Source: Pegoplata infirma (Eukaryota > Arthropoda > Insecta > Diptera > Anthomyiidae). From it: 64,000 nucleotides of DNA. The notes beneath the pieces are model-generated. The model searched no databases. It was not told the origin of the DNA and worked only from the letters and a program-made list of their open reading frames with translations. Both the position numbers and the translations under genes were made by a program. Of the stretch, positions 1-9,904 are shown in pieces. Each line of letters starts with the position of its first letter. Position 1 is the stretch's first letter. Location of the stretch: the NCBI GenBank assembly GCA_963921195.1, contig OY992537.1, positions 208,261,736-208,325,735 on the forward strand, written 5' to 3'.

Positions 1-660
1 CACTATACAAATTTTGAACAGAAAATTTTGTGTTATGGATGTATCGATAAAAGTAGAAATTTTTTACAGGAAATTTTGTGTTATCGATATTTCTATAACT
101 ATACAAATATTTCGATAACTAAATAAATTTTCTGTAGAAAATATTATGTTATCGATAACTTTACAAATATATCGATAACTATACAAATTTTCTGTTAAAA
201 ATTTTGTGTTATCGATGTATCGATAACTATACAAATTTTTTATAGGAAAGTTTGTGTTTTCGATATATCTATACAAATTTTCTATAAAAAAAAATTTGTG
301 TTATCGATATATCGATAACTATACAAATTTTCTACTGAAAATTTCGATATTCGATAAATTCACAAATTTTCTACAGAAAATTTTGTGTTATCGATATATC
401 GATAACTATAAAAATTTTTTATAGTTATTTTATATTAGTTATTTTATTTTTTTATTTTTTTTTTTTTAGAATTTGTGTAGCTATCGATATTTATAACTAT
501 AGAAATTTTCTATAAAAAATGATGTGTTATCAATTGATAACTACACAAATTTTCTATAGAAAATTTTTCGAAAGTTTTAGTAAGTAGTTATCCATATATC
601 GATATTTGTGTAGTTGTCGATATATTTTATGTAATAAATTTCTATAGTTATCGATAACAC
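1..660. repeat. Degenerate ~60-bp repeat rich in TATCGATA
   Basis: The stretch is built from diverged copies of a roughly 60-bp unit. Each unit combines a TTATCGATATATCGATAA palindrome with a spacer reading like ACTATACAAATTTTCTATAG. I count about twelve exact TATCGATA palindromes. No reading frame here is credible; any open frame is just translated repeat. The array begins before the window. TATCGATA is the known DRE sequence bound by DREF in Drosophila, and CGATA is the core bound by BEAF-32. Whether that matters here is inference only. Confidence 0.8.
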
Positions 661-1415
661 ATTTAACTTTGTAGAAAATTAGTTTACCTTGGGTTAATTT
701 TGTCCCATTGTCTTTTGATATTTAAGAATTTTGTTTTGTAATAAATGTACTCTAATATCCAATTTACTAACACCAGAGCTTCAACAAGTAACAGTTGTTG
801 TGTAAGTAAGAGAACAATAGAACATTTTCCATATAATTCGGCTACTAGTAAATATGTATTTGTTGTTATTCTGTGCCTTACTTAAAAATAATCCCTTGTT
901 GTACGTTAAAATGTATTTTGTGGAATTGTTTTGTTACTGGTACTGGTAGTAAATGTTGAGAGTTCACTTACAAAACCATTTGCATAATTTAAAGCGTAAT
1001 TTTTGTTGCAAATTGATATTACAACACAGCATTATGTTTGAGAGTGGTAGGAGGCGGGAAATATAAAAAGCCTTGTAACAAATATGAAAACTGGGAATTT
1101 AATATGGGAGGGATACAGTAAAATCAAGTAGGAAAACATAATATTAACATTTGTATCTGTATCTGTAAGGAGCCGAAATGAACAATTAATTTTAGGATTT
1201 TTAAATGTATCAATTTCTTTGATTATATTCAAATTGTGGGTTTAAAGGTACCAGAATTTTAATAGTTATTACTTATGTTCTGCAAAAAAAAAAATATGTG
1301 AAATATTTTTTTTTTTTTTTTAATATTAAAAAATTTTTTCTTCAACTTTTGATTTTCCAATGTGTCTGCACAAATTGTGTCCGAAAAAATTTTGTATTTT
1401 TGAAAATTAAAAAAA
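661..1415. other. Unassigned AT-rich DNA
   Basis: I see no coding region and no clear repeat structure. The sequence has a mixed base composition and short A/T runs, with a poly-T tract near its end. It may be single-copy intergenic or intronic DNA. Confidence 0.5.
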
Positions 1416-1418
1416 AAA

Positions 1419-2038
1419 AACAAGTAAAAAAGTTAAATTCGGCCTTGCCGAATGTATTGCTACTCTCCACAATTTCTTAAAAATTATTGCAAAAAACTTT
1501 ATTTAAAAAGAAATTACATTTGAAAAAAAAAAAAAAAATTGAAAAAAAAAATTCCGCAAAAAAAAAAATTTGGTAAAAAAAATCCGCGATTTTTTTCTTT
1601 TTTTGTAAAAAAATATGTTCGCTCTTGTTTAAATACCATTTGGTGTTCAATTATGTTCACATATGTCAACCAGCAGCCGAATTAAAGCATTTTGTATTTT
1701 TAGGTTATGTTGAATATACTAAAATTTTTGAGGTGTCCTTACATTTTCGTTCATAACTTTTGAACCGCTGAACCGATATCGCTCAAATGCAATACCAAAC
1801 TTCTCAGAAGAACTTTCAATAAACATGTTAAGTTTCAGTCATCTCCGTGTAATACTTTGGCCGTGATCACCATTTCCACAGACAGACGGACAGACGGACA
1901 TAGCTAGAATGTCTTAAAATCGATCGGGGATCATGAATATATATACTTTATGGGGTCCCAGACCGATATTTCGATGAGTTACAAACGGAATGACAAACTT
2001 ATATATACCCTCTATCACTAGAGTGGAGGGTATAAAAA
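1419..2038 (-). mobile_element. DINE-1/INE-1-like element, ~620 bp, nearly full length
   Basis: Read on the minus strand it starts with TATACCCTCCACTCTAGTG (right end), then has GTTTGTAAC, the CCCATAAAGTATATATAT block, a short GTCY run (seen as GACAGACGGACAGACGG), and a body. It ends with GTGGAGAGT, the hairpin TTCGGCAAGGCCGAA and ACTTGTTTT (left end). Subterminal inverted repeats are recognisable. The body differs from the ~1-kb copies elsewhere and matches those at 21.7-22.2 and 29.0-29.6 kb, so at least two subfamilies exist. INE-1 is a non-autonomous Helitron relative; assignment rests on motif order recognised by eye. Confidence 0.85.
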
Positions 2039-2730
2039 CAAGTAGAAAAGTTAAATTTGACTTCGCCGAATCTATGAATACCCTCCTCAATGCCCTTTTT
2101 ATGTAATAGTAAATTTTCTAACGTGAAAAAAATAACATTTTTGATTTGAAATATTTTATTTTGTGTAAAACAACTTTTTTTAGTAATTTTTGAAAAAAGA
2201 AAAAAAAAATTATTAAATTTTTTTTTGAGTGTAAAATTTTTTTTGAATGTACATATTTTTTCGAGTGTATTTTTTTTTAGTGTAAAAATATATATTGAGT
2301 GACAAAAATATGTTGTAAAATATTTTTGTGACTTACCACAACCCGTGAATTTAATGTGAACCTAATCTGAAATTTACAGTTTTGCTAATAACTTTTGAAC
2401 CACTAAACCGATTTGGCTGAATTTCAACACAAACTAGGCCAGGGAAACGGCAAATATATATGCCAAGCTTCAGCATCCTCAGAATTCTCGTTCGAATGTT
2501 AGCGTGTTTTATATCTCATAAAATCACGAAAAACCCTTGCAAAAATTCAGTCACTTGTTCTTAACTTTTGAACCACTGTACAGATGTCGCTGGATTGCAA
2601 TACCAACCTGACCAGGTAGATTCCTAACATGTATGCTAAACTTCAGGAGCCTCCGTAAAGTCTTTCAAAAGTAAGCGTGTTTTCAACAGACAGATGGACG
2701 GACGGACATCGCTAGATCGCACATAGAGGC
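2038..2730 (-). mobile_element. DINE-1-like element, 5'-truncated, tandem with the preceding copy
   Basis: The left end, ACAAGTAGAAAAGTTAAAT plus a TTCGCCGAA hairpin, begins exactly where the previous copy's TATAAAAA terminus stops. The two copies therefore share the A-run and lie head-to-tail. The body is of the longer subfamily, with two related blocks containing AACTTTTGAACCACTG. After the GACGGACGGACATCGCTAGATCG block homology is lost, so the 5' terminal ~120 bp are missing. Confidence 0.8.
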
Positions 2731-2947
2731 AGCTATATGGGGCTTCTTGGCAACAATTGAATTTTTGAACAAGCGATTTTGTTAATTTTCTTGTTTATAT
2801 CGAAAGCCTATACTTTTCTACGCTTGACTGCATTTTTACTTTTTTGATTTATACATTCTTCTTTTCTTACCATCGTGTTAAAGTTAGTAAAAGTTAAAAA
2901 AAAAAACAAAAAAATTATTTAAAACAGTCTTCAGTTGAAAACTCAAA

Positions 2948-3218
2948 ATGAAAGGTATGCCAGTAAAAAATTTTGACACTATACCCATGAAGGGAAAGGT
3001 AGCTTTAGCACAAAAAATTTGCGTTTATTCTGATCAAATTGCATTGAATATTAAACAAGTTATCGCCGTTCTAAGATTTTTTTTATGAAATTATTCAAAA
3101 CCTAACTTTGAAGGTCAAAAAGTGGAGAATTATCCTACATTATCTTTAGTTACTTTTACACAGTGGTAAGTGGTATAATTCTTTACAAGAATCACTTATT
3201 AAAACTTGCTCCAAATGA
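2948..3218 (+). pseudogene. Small broken coding relic, family unknown
   Basis: An ATG in good insect context (CTCAAAATGAAA) opens a 46-codon frame ending in TGA at 3086-3088. The same frame continues after that stop for 26 more sense codons to TAA at 3167-3169. A short duplication (TGGTAAGTGGTAT) then shifts the frame, after which another 15 codons ending in TGA at 3216-3218 look protein-like (begins WYNSLQES). Codon use and residue mix are less biased than in the surrounding T/A runs, which is why I list it. I do not recognise the family. It could be a decayed transposon or a dead host exon. The TTCAGTT at 2930 resembles an arthropod initiator, but no TATA box is visible. Confidence 0.35.
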
Positions 3219-3234
3219 GCCCGCGATGTGCAGT

Positions 3235-3530
3235 TGCATTTTAAAAATATTATTATTATTTTTTTTTTTTGGTAATTTTTTTTTGTTATTTTTTTTTTTT
3301 TTCTAAATATATTAAAGTTATAATTTGAACACTTGAGTGACCACATAAAACTTTTTTTTTGTTTTTTTTTTGTATGTCTTATCCCTTAAATTTGTTTCTT
3401 TTGATGCATACAAATATTGATTTTTTTAAAAAATATTTAGATGCCGCGATCGCGATTTTTTACGGAAATTAATATATATTTTTTTTTCAAATACAAAGTT
3501 TTCCTTCTTGAAGTATCCAAGTAAAAAAGT
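3235..3530. other. Poly-T rich unassigned DNA
   Basis: Runs of 8-14 T dominate, with no gene signal. The GCCGCGATCGCGATT patch near 3442 is the only GC-rich spot. Confidence 0.5.
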
Positions 3531-4035
3531 TTTTTATATAATTTTATATAATTATATAAAATTTGATAAAATTTTATATCATTATATAAAATTATATAAA
3601 GAAGTTTTTGTTTTCAAAAAATTTTATAAAATTATATAAAATTATATATAATTTGATAAAATTATATGAAATTATATCCGAGTTTTTTTTATATAAAATT
3701 TTATCAAATCTTATATAATTTTATATAATTTTATATAATTTTATAAAAATTTTATCAAATTATATATAATTTGATATAATTTTATAAAATTTTATATAAA
3801 ACAAATTTTGATATAATTATATATATAATTTGATAAAATTATATATAATTTTATCTAATTTTATAAAATTTTATCAAATTATATATAGTTAGATATAACT
3901 TTATAAAATTTTATATAAAAAAATTTGGATATAATTATATATAATTTTATAAAATTACATATAATTTTATCTAATTTTATCAAATATATATGATTATATA
4001 TAATTTTATCAAATTATATATAATAATATATAAAC
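3530..4035. repeat. Low-complexity (ATATAA/TTTATA) tract
   Basis: About 500 bp consist almost only of A and T, in quasi-periodic words such as AATTTTATATAATT and TTTGATAAAATT. Both strands read alike, so the tract is highly self-complementary. No fixed unit length holds throughout, which suggests slippage or gene-conversion decay rather than a classical satellite. Confidence 0.85.
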
Positions 4036-4299
4036 TTTTTTACTCGGGTAGATAAATATATTATTAAAATACAGAAGTAAGTAGTTGAATTCCAAATTAA
4101 CTCCAAAAATACCCCATTTGCATAATTGAAACGTGGGTCAAAAGTCAGTCACGCGCAAAAAAACACTGTAGAACACATGATTCACCCACTTAAAGTTTAG
4201 TTGTTTGCTTCATCTCAGCATGTTAAATAAATTGTTAGTAAAAATGATAACCTACTCACCCAAAATTTTTTTATTTATTTATATTACTCATACGCATAT

Positions 4300-4729
4300 A
4301 TGTTTTAGCAGAACATTTGATGTGGATGCGATTTTCTCGAAAAAAACGAAGAACGTGTTTCTGAATTTTTTAGTGTGGATGGACAAACATCTAAACTTTA
4401 AAAAAAAAAATTAAAAAAGAAAAAAAAAAGTGGCCGGATTTTTGATAAATTGACTTTTTTAAAAAATGGAAAATTTCAGAACTATATAAGAATGTAAATT
4501 TTCAACATTGTGGTGCATTCCGTTTTAATGTGATAAATATTTAATCAAGGCAACTTGCCACAAATTTAACCATTTTTCTAATATTTGACAACGCCCAGTT
4601 TTTGAAAATTTTTAGAACCAAAAACGCAATTTTCTTAGTTTCATATAGGGCTATCCAAGCAACCTATTCAGAAATTTACAGGACACATGTTTTTCTGTAG
4701 CGGGACATTTGGTGTGGAATGCCTCATGT
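4300..4729. mobile_element. Single arm of a foldback element (GAGGCATTCCACACC family)
   Basis: The right end, TTTGGTGTGGAATGCCTC, and about 400 bp inward match the right arm of the palindromic element ending at 47,487, including the words GGCCGGATTTTTGATAAATTG and GGGCTATCCA. Only part of the left side (ATTTTCTCGAAAAAAACG) is present, so this is a truncated copy. There is no open reading frame of note. Confidence 0.8.
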
Positions 4730-4974
4730 ATGTTATTTGAATACAGTAATTATTTTAACGGTATCCATAGCCATATAAAAAAATTTTTTACTTCTAACAA
4801 ATTATTATTATTTTTCGTTTTTGCGAAATTTTTCGCAATTTTCCAAAGAAAGTCTTACATGTTTTTACATAAATTAAATTCTTAAACAATGCTCTTTGAA
4901 ATGGTGTGCATAACGTCTATAAAAATTCAGCGGTTTAATTGGTGCCACAAAACATAACATTTTGCCCCTATGTG

Positions 4975-5101
4975 GATCGTCTTAAAATCGATCGAGGATC
5001 ATGAATATATATACTTTATGGGGTCCTAGACCAATATTTCGAGGTGTTACAAACGGAATGACAAACTTATATATACCCTCTATCACTAGAGTGGAGAGTA
5101 A
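4975..5101 (-). mobile_element. DINE-1-like 5' terminal fragment
   Basis: Only the conserved 5' block survives: the TATACCCTCTATCACTAG terminus, GTTTGTAAC, the CCCATAAAGTATATATAT block and the CGATCGATTTTAAGAC word (all read on the minus strand). The outermost TATACC is mutated to TACTC. Confidence 0.8.
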
Positions 5102-5860
5102 AAAATTAAAAATAATGTATCTTGCGATACATTATATTTATAAATGCGCTAACAACGAATAATAAAAAAATTTTGAAATAACGCTATTTGAATTTTGCAA
5201 AAAATTGCGTTTTTTCGTACGGTCCAAAAATTAATAACAAGAAAACTCAAAGTTTTTCATAGAGGTTGAGACAAACTTTTAACTAAAAATATTCCGATTA
5301 TTTTAACCCGTAACGACCTTCGATCAAAGTTTTTGTTTTTAAGAAAAAATACACAAGTAACTTCAAAATTTGATGGAAGGTAGCCCTGGTTTTAAATTAT
5401 TTAATTTTTAATCAAATTAAGTGTAACAGAAAGTTTGTCTAAATTTCTTGAACGTGGCAAAAATTCGCCATTTTGGAACATTTTTTGAGAAATTTCAAAT
5501 GCCGAGCCGATTTTTGAGATAAAATGGCGACCCGATTTTTGAGATTTACAAGAAAATGTGGAAAAATCACAAAAACTCTAATTTTACAAAAAAAAAAAAT
5601 TAAATTTTGCAAAAACAAATAAATCATGATAAATTGAAACAAAAATATGTAGTTCGGAACTTTCCTATTTTCAGTCAATGACATTACCCTACAGGTCCAA
5701 TATTTGTTTGTGTTAATTATTGACCATAATAGGCACCTATTCTGACCCCGACGATTTTGAATTGCGACAAAAAAGGAAAATTTGCTTTTACCATACTATT
5801 TATGAATTTTTAGTAATGTATGATTAATATTTACATGTATAAAACATTTTAATAAATATA
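5102..5860. other. Unassigned AT-rich DNA with short direct repeats
   Basis: There is no credible gene. A short direct repeat with the word CCGATTTTTGAGAT occurs near 5510 and 5532. A hairpin ATGTATC..GATACAT lies at about 5116. Confidence 0.4.
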
Positions 5861-5899
5861 ACTCATACGCCTTAATCAAATTTTGAAATTAGTCTATAA

Positions 5900-6134
5900 C
5901 AGTGGTCGGCACAAAGAGGCATATGAAAGTATTAGTGTTTTAATAAAAATATGCATGTGTTGGTGTATTTCTTCAACAAAGCGACATCAACCTGCTTTGA
6001 AGAAAGTCAGCTTGCTACTGAATAAAATATTTGTTTTTTTATGCTCTTTGTTGATTTTTTGTTGACATTCGTGTTGTATACATGTGAATTGCCGATTGTG
6101 TTCGGCTCCAGCGTGCAATGGGTGCCGATCACTG
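5900..6134. mobile_element. hAT-type MITE, 235 bp, with 8-bp target-site duplication
   Basis: Terminal inverted repeats CAGTGGTCGGCAC (left) and GTGCCGATCACTG (right) match with one mismatch. The element is flanked on both sides by the exact 8-bp sequence GTCTATAA (5892-5899 and 6135-6142). An 8-bp duplication with CAG..CTG termini is diagnostic of the hAT superfamily. The open frame covering it is not coding. It sits inside a short inverted pair, CATACGCCT near 5866 and AGGCGTATG near 6151. Confidence 0.93.
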
Positions 6135-6462
6135 GTCTATAAGGTACGTAGGCGTATGATTTATATTGTTTGAGTATGAATTTGAAATATCACTCATACG
6201 CACACATGTTGAACTTTACCCAAAATTTAGTTCGAAAATAGTTTTTGATGAAAAATTTAGCTAAAATTTTGAATTTTATGAAAAATGCTGCTTGTAAAAT
6301 AATTTATATAAAAGAAATTTTTTTTTGTTTTGAAATTTTAGAACTTAAACTTAGAAAAATTAGTTAAAATTTTTTGTTTTAATTAATACATATTTAACAA
6401 CATATTTAACAACATCAATAAAAGTTTTTTTAAAATTCTGCTTTAAAAACAAAAACAAAAAA

Positions 6463-7498
6463 AACAAGTAGAAAAGTTAAATTCGACTTTGCCGAATCTA
6501 TGAATACCCTCCACAATGCATTTTTTTTTAAGGATAGTACATTTTTTAACGTGAAAAACTTAACAATTTTGATTAGAAATATTTTATTTTGATTATAAAA
6601 CTCTTTTTTTGTAATTTTTTTTTTTTTAAAAAGAAAAATTACTAATTTTTTTTTTGAGTGTAAAATTTTTTTCGAGTGTAATGTTTTTTTTTACTGTAAA
6701 AATATTTCTTACACAAAATATTGTCATTTTTGTAAAAAAAAAAAAATTTTTTTTGTGTAAATTTTTTTTTGAGTGTAAAATTTTTTTGAGTGTAAAATTT
6801 TTTTTGAGTGTAAAATTTTTTTTGAGTGTAATTTTTAAGTTACCAATGCTTTTACAACTAAACAAGTTTAAAAAACATTGCTTTAAAATTAAACAAGTTT
6901 GAAAAGCATTGTTTAGTTACCACCAATGCTTTTAAAACTTGTTAAAACACGTGGCATTTTAGATGAAACTAATCTGTAATTCAAGGTTTTGCTTATAACT
7001 TTTGAACCACTGGACCGATTGAGCTGAAATTTAAAACCAAACAGACCCGGGGAACGGCAAAGATACGTGCCAAGCTTCAGTAGTCTCATTATTGTCTTTC
7101 GAAAGTTATCGTGTTTTTTATCTCGTAAATTCGCGAAATACCCTTGCCGAAATTTACACTTTTGCTCATAACTTTTGAACCACTGGACCGATTTGGCTGG
7201 ATTGCAATACCAACCTGACCAGGTAAATGACAAACATATATGCCAAACTTCAGTAGCCTCTGTAAAGTCTTTCAAAAGTTAGCGTGTTTTCTACGGACGG
7301 ACAGACAGACAGACAGACGGACGGACGGACGGACGGACGGACGGACGGACGGACGGACATCGCTAGATCGACTTAAAATCGATCGAGGATCATAAATATA
7401 TATACTTTATGGGGTCCTAGACCAATATTTCGAGGTGTTACAAACGGAATGACAAACTTATATATACCCTCTATCACTAGAGTGGAGGGTATAAAAAC
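6463..7498 (-). mobile_element. DINE-1-like element, full length, ~1.03 kb
   Basis: It is complete from TTTTATACCCTCCACTCTAG (right) to ACTTGTTTT (left). The 3' hairpin TTCGGCAAAGTCGAA and the subterminal repeats TACCCTCCAC / GTGGAGGGTA are both present. A long tetranucleotide run sits at 7296-7358. The body carries two related ~180-bp blocks with AACTTTTGAACCACTGGACC, and near the hairpin a run of TTTTTTTGAGTGTAAAA words. It matches the copies at 41.4, 27.0 and 60.6 kb. Confidence 0.9.
7296..7358. repeat. (GGAC)n / GTCY microsatellite inside DINE-1
   Basis: Uninterrupted GGAC and related GACA/GACG tetranucleotides over about 60 bp. This is the longest instance in the window of the GTCY core typical of DINE-1. 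Confidence 0.95.
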
Positions 7499-7499
7499 A

Positions 7500-7915
7500 T
7501 ATATTCCAAAAATATCAATAAACTGTTTGAAAGATCAAAGTATTAAATTTTCCTAAAAACAAAGTTTGTTATGAAAGGAAAAACAAAAAAAGAAAAACTA
7601 AAACTTTTGACTGTATTACAAACCCAAAAAGGTACAAATAAAAACAATGGGGACAGTAGCAGAAAAAGCATCAATAAGACTATAACATTACATCCATATA
7701 CATATTTATGTTTATTAAAAATTCTAAACACAACAGGAAAATAATTTTATATTTGTATGTAAAGTTGGTAGTGGTTGGGGACTCCACAACAGGACATCAC
7801 AAGCAAATGCATGGAAAAAAATATAAAGTTCAAAAGAAAAACAAAAATATATGAAATTTTTTTTCCAACTTGAGCAACAATATAAAAAAAAAACAATATC
7901 AACAAAACTTTAAGT
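7500..7915. other. Unassigned DNA upstream of candidate micro-exons
   Basis: Mixed AT-rich sequence without repeat homology that I can see inside the window. There is no open frame worth calling. Confidence 0.4.
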
Positions 7916-7919
7916 CGGT

Positions 7920-8003
7920 ATGGAAGGATTATTAAACACTCTTCATTTGACTAAGGATGATCTCTTAAAAAACATAGAAAAAGATTTTTATATTTTAAGA
8001 CAG
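7920..8003 (+). CDS. Weak candidate exon 1 of a tiny spliced reading frame
   Basis: 28 codons starting at ATG 7920 end in ACA-CAG followed by GTGATT, a passable but non-consensus donor. Joined in phase 0 to 8138-8173 and 8264-8287 it would give a 47-residue product ending in TGA. The words LTKDDL (here) and GHPKILK (next exon) recall the end of SAM domains, but the spacing between them is too long for a standard SAM domain, so the resemblance may be chance. An AG acceptor at 8 bases before the ATG could make this an internal exon. There is no transcript evidence and the function is unknown. Confidence 0.2.
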
Positions 8004-8137
8004 GTGATTGTACGCAGATTGTTTTCTATGGTTCGAGTATGTTTAATCATAATTCTGCATCACATACATAGTTTTTCTCTTAATTGTCTTTTGTCCTTAA
8101 ATAACTGCTGATCAGTTGTGTTTTTTTTTTGTCTTAG

Positions 8138-8173
8138 AAACTGCAGGCTATAGGGCATCCCAAAATATTAAAA
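8138..8173 (+). CDS. Weak candidate exon 2 (12 codons)
   Basis: It is preceded by a good polypyrimidine tract and acceptor (TTTTTTTTTTGTCTTAG) and followed by GTATTT. It reads KLQAIGHPKILK in the frame that continues exon 1. It is very short, and support rests only on the splice-like edges and phase agreement. Confidence 0.2.
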
Positions 8174-8263
8174 GTATTTTCAAATTTTTTATTCTAATAT
8201 TTTTTAAAATTTGTTTTCCATTTGTTTTTCCATTTGTTTCCCATTTGTTTTGTATACATACAG

Positions 8264-8287
8264 CAAGGATATGTAAACAGGATATGA
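8264..8287 (+). CDS. Weak candidate exon 3 with stop
   Basis: Preceded by TTTGTATACATACAG and reading seven codons then TGA in the continuing frame. This is speculative. The sequence downstream to 8740 is poly-T rich with no coding signal. Confidence 0.12.
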   Translation, partial: QGYVNRI

Positions 8288-8784
8288 GCGGAAATGTTAC
8301 CAAAAAAAGAAATAAGAACCCAGAGATATTCTAAAACATACATCCGGTTTAGAGCGATTTGTTAGTATCATTTCTGTAATGTTTATATGGATTTGTATCG
8401 CCATCATAAAAATAAAAGACTATTTACCTCGTATTTTTTTAAGAAAAAAAAAGTTTATTTTATTTTTAATATTTTATATGTGTGTTTTGAATATTTTTTG
8501 CATACTTTTAATATTTCTAGATGTTGGAAATGTGTATATTTTTATTTTTATTCTTTTTTTGCAAGTATTATTATTAAACACCAAGATCTTGGTAAGCGGA
8601 TCATGAATAATAAATTTATCAATTTTCTTTTCAAGAACATTTTTTTTAAAAAAGTTTTATATTGTTTTTACAATTTTGTTTTACGTGAAAAAAAAAATTA
8701 ATTTTTTTTTACCAAAGCTACTTTTCCTAAAGTTAAACTTTTGAAACAAAAATGTTCCAATTGTTTAACAAATGTACAAAAAAC

Positions 8785-9035
8785 TATTGAGAGTGTTAAA
8801 TTCTTCTGTGCCGAATCTTTTATACTCTTCAAAATGTTACAACAGTTTTTTTTGCACTTAAGTAATACACTCATTTACCAAATTTACAGTTCTTTTGGTT
8901 TGGACTGCATCTTGCTTCCCACAGACAGATGGTCGGATGTATATATCCAGAGTGTCTTAGAAATGGATCATAAAAGCTTAATGGGGTCACCGAACGATAT
9001 TTCAGTTAGATTTGTATGGGATGGAATAATACTAT
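8785..9035 (-). mobile_element. Degenerate DINE-1 relative (third subfamily)
   Basis: On the minus strand the order is: degraded CCCATAAAGTAT-like block, a short GTCTGTGGG microsatellite remnant, then a TTCGGCACAGAAGAATTTAAC hairpin-like end near 8790-8820. The terminal TATACCC is missing. A related relic lies at 28,290-28,475, sharing GCACTTAAGTAATAC and TTTTGGTTTGGACT. Confidence 0.6.
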
Positions 9036-9052
9036 AACATTATTTTTTCTAA

Positions 9053-9800
9053 AAAAAACTTTGCTTTGACAAGTACTTCGAAAAATTTAGCAAAACATTA
9101 TCATGCACGACTCGTAAATGTCACCCTGGATTATGAATCTGGGGTGCCCCACTACTATATTCCGAACAAAATAAAAATCTTCGCTAGAGCCGTTTTTAAA
9201 TAAATCGCGGTCAAACGTCAAAAAATTGACATTTTACGCTTATCTCCAAAACGATGAGATTTATGAAAAACTAACTTAAGACAAAAACAATTCTTGAAAA
9301 AAATTCAATAAAACTGCAAATTCGCATTTTTCCATGTTTTTGTTGCCAAAAATTACACTTTTAAATTCCGAGCTAGAAACTTCGCGTATTTTGTAAATAA
9401 ATTACGAATTATTAATACCGCGATTAAAACTTCTTTATTTACTTACTTTATTTAAATTTAACCGGGTTTGTTGCGAAAAGAAATATTTTTGCAATATGTT
9501 TTCATAAATGTGTTAATAACTCGAAAATGAAATGAGATATAAAAAAATGTCGTTGAAATGATCGGATTTGACCCAAATTAGGTTTAAATGAAAGATTGTG
9601 TCAAGCTCTATAAAAGATAAAGGGAAAGAATTTTTTGGAAAATTTTGAAAAAATTTATTGAATTTAGGAGAAAACCGATATTCGTGTTAAGTAAGGGTGG
9701 GATAATGTTGTTTGAGTTTTAAAGAAGCAAGATTTTGAAACGCTAAAACCGCTCGTTTAGTTGAGGTTCGTAAAAAAAGTGAATGTGACAAAAAATGGTT
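9053..9800. other. Unassigned repeat-like DNA adjoining a ~320-bp tandem array
   Basis: No coding signal. Its first ~60 bp (TTAGCAAAACATTATCATG) recur next to the DINE relic at 28.5 kb, so the two loci share more than the relic itself. The remainder resembles the body of an unclassified non-autonomous element. Confidence 0.45.
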
Positions 9801-9904
9801 GAGGTCAGATAAAATATAGGGGTCGCTCATGGGGTTAAAGTTGGCGAGAAGGGGAAAAAATCCACAAAAAGCCCCTTAGCTCCTCTGGCCCCTAGAGGGG
9901 TCTA

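Noticed and set aside
6913..7275. 120-codon open frame on the minus strand
   Set aside because: It lies entirely inside a DINE-1 body. The same frame is broken in sister copies, although a short relic can be read at 27.2 kb because the copies are homologous.
8578..8602. Strong-looking donor CTTGGTAAGC after an AAACACCAAGATCTTG segment
   Set aside because: A tiny exon could be drawn between TTGCAAG and this site, but no frame links it to the candidate exons upstream.
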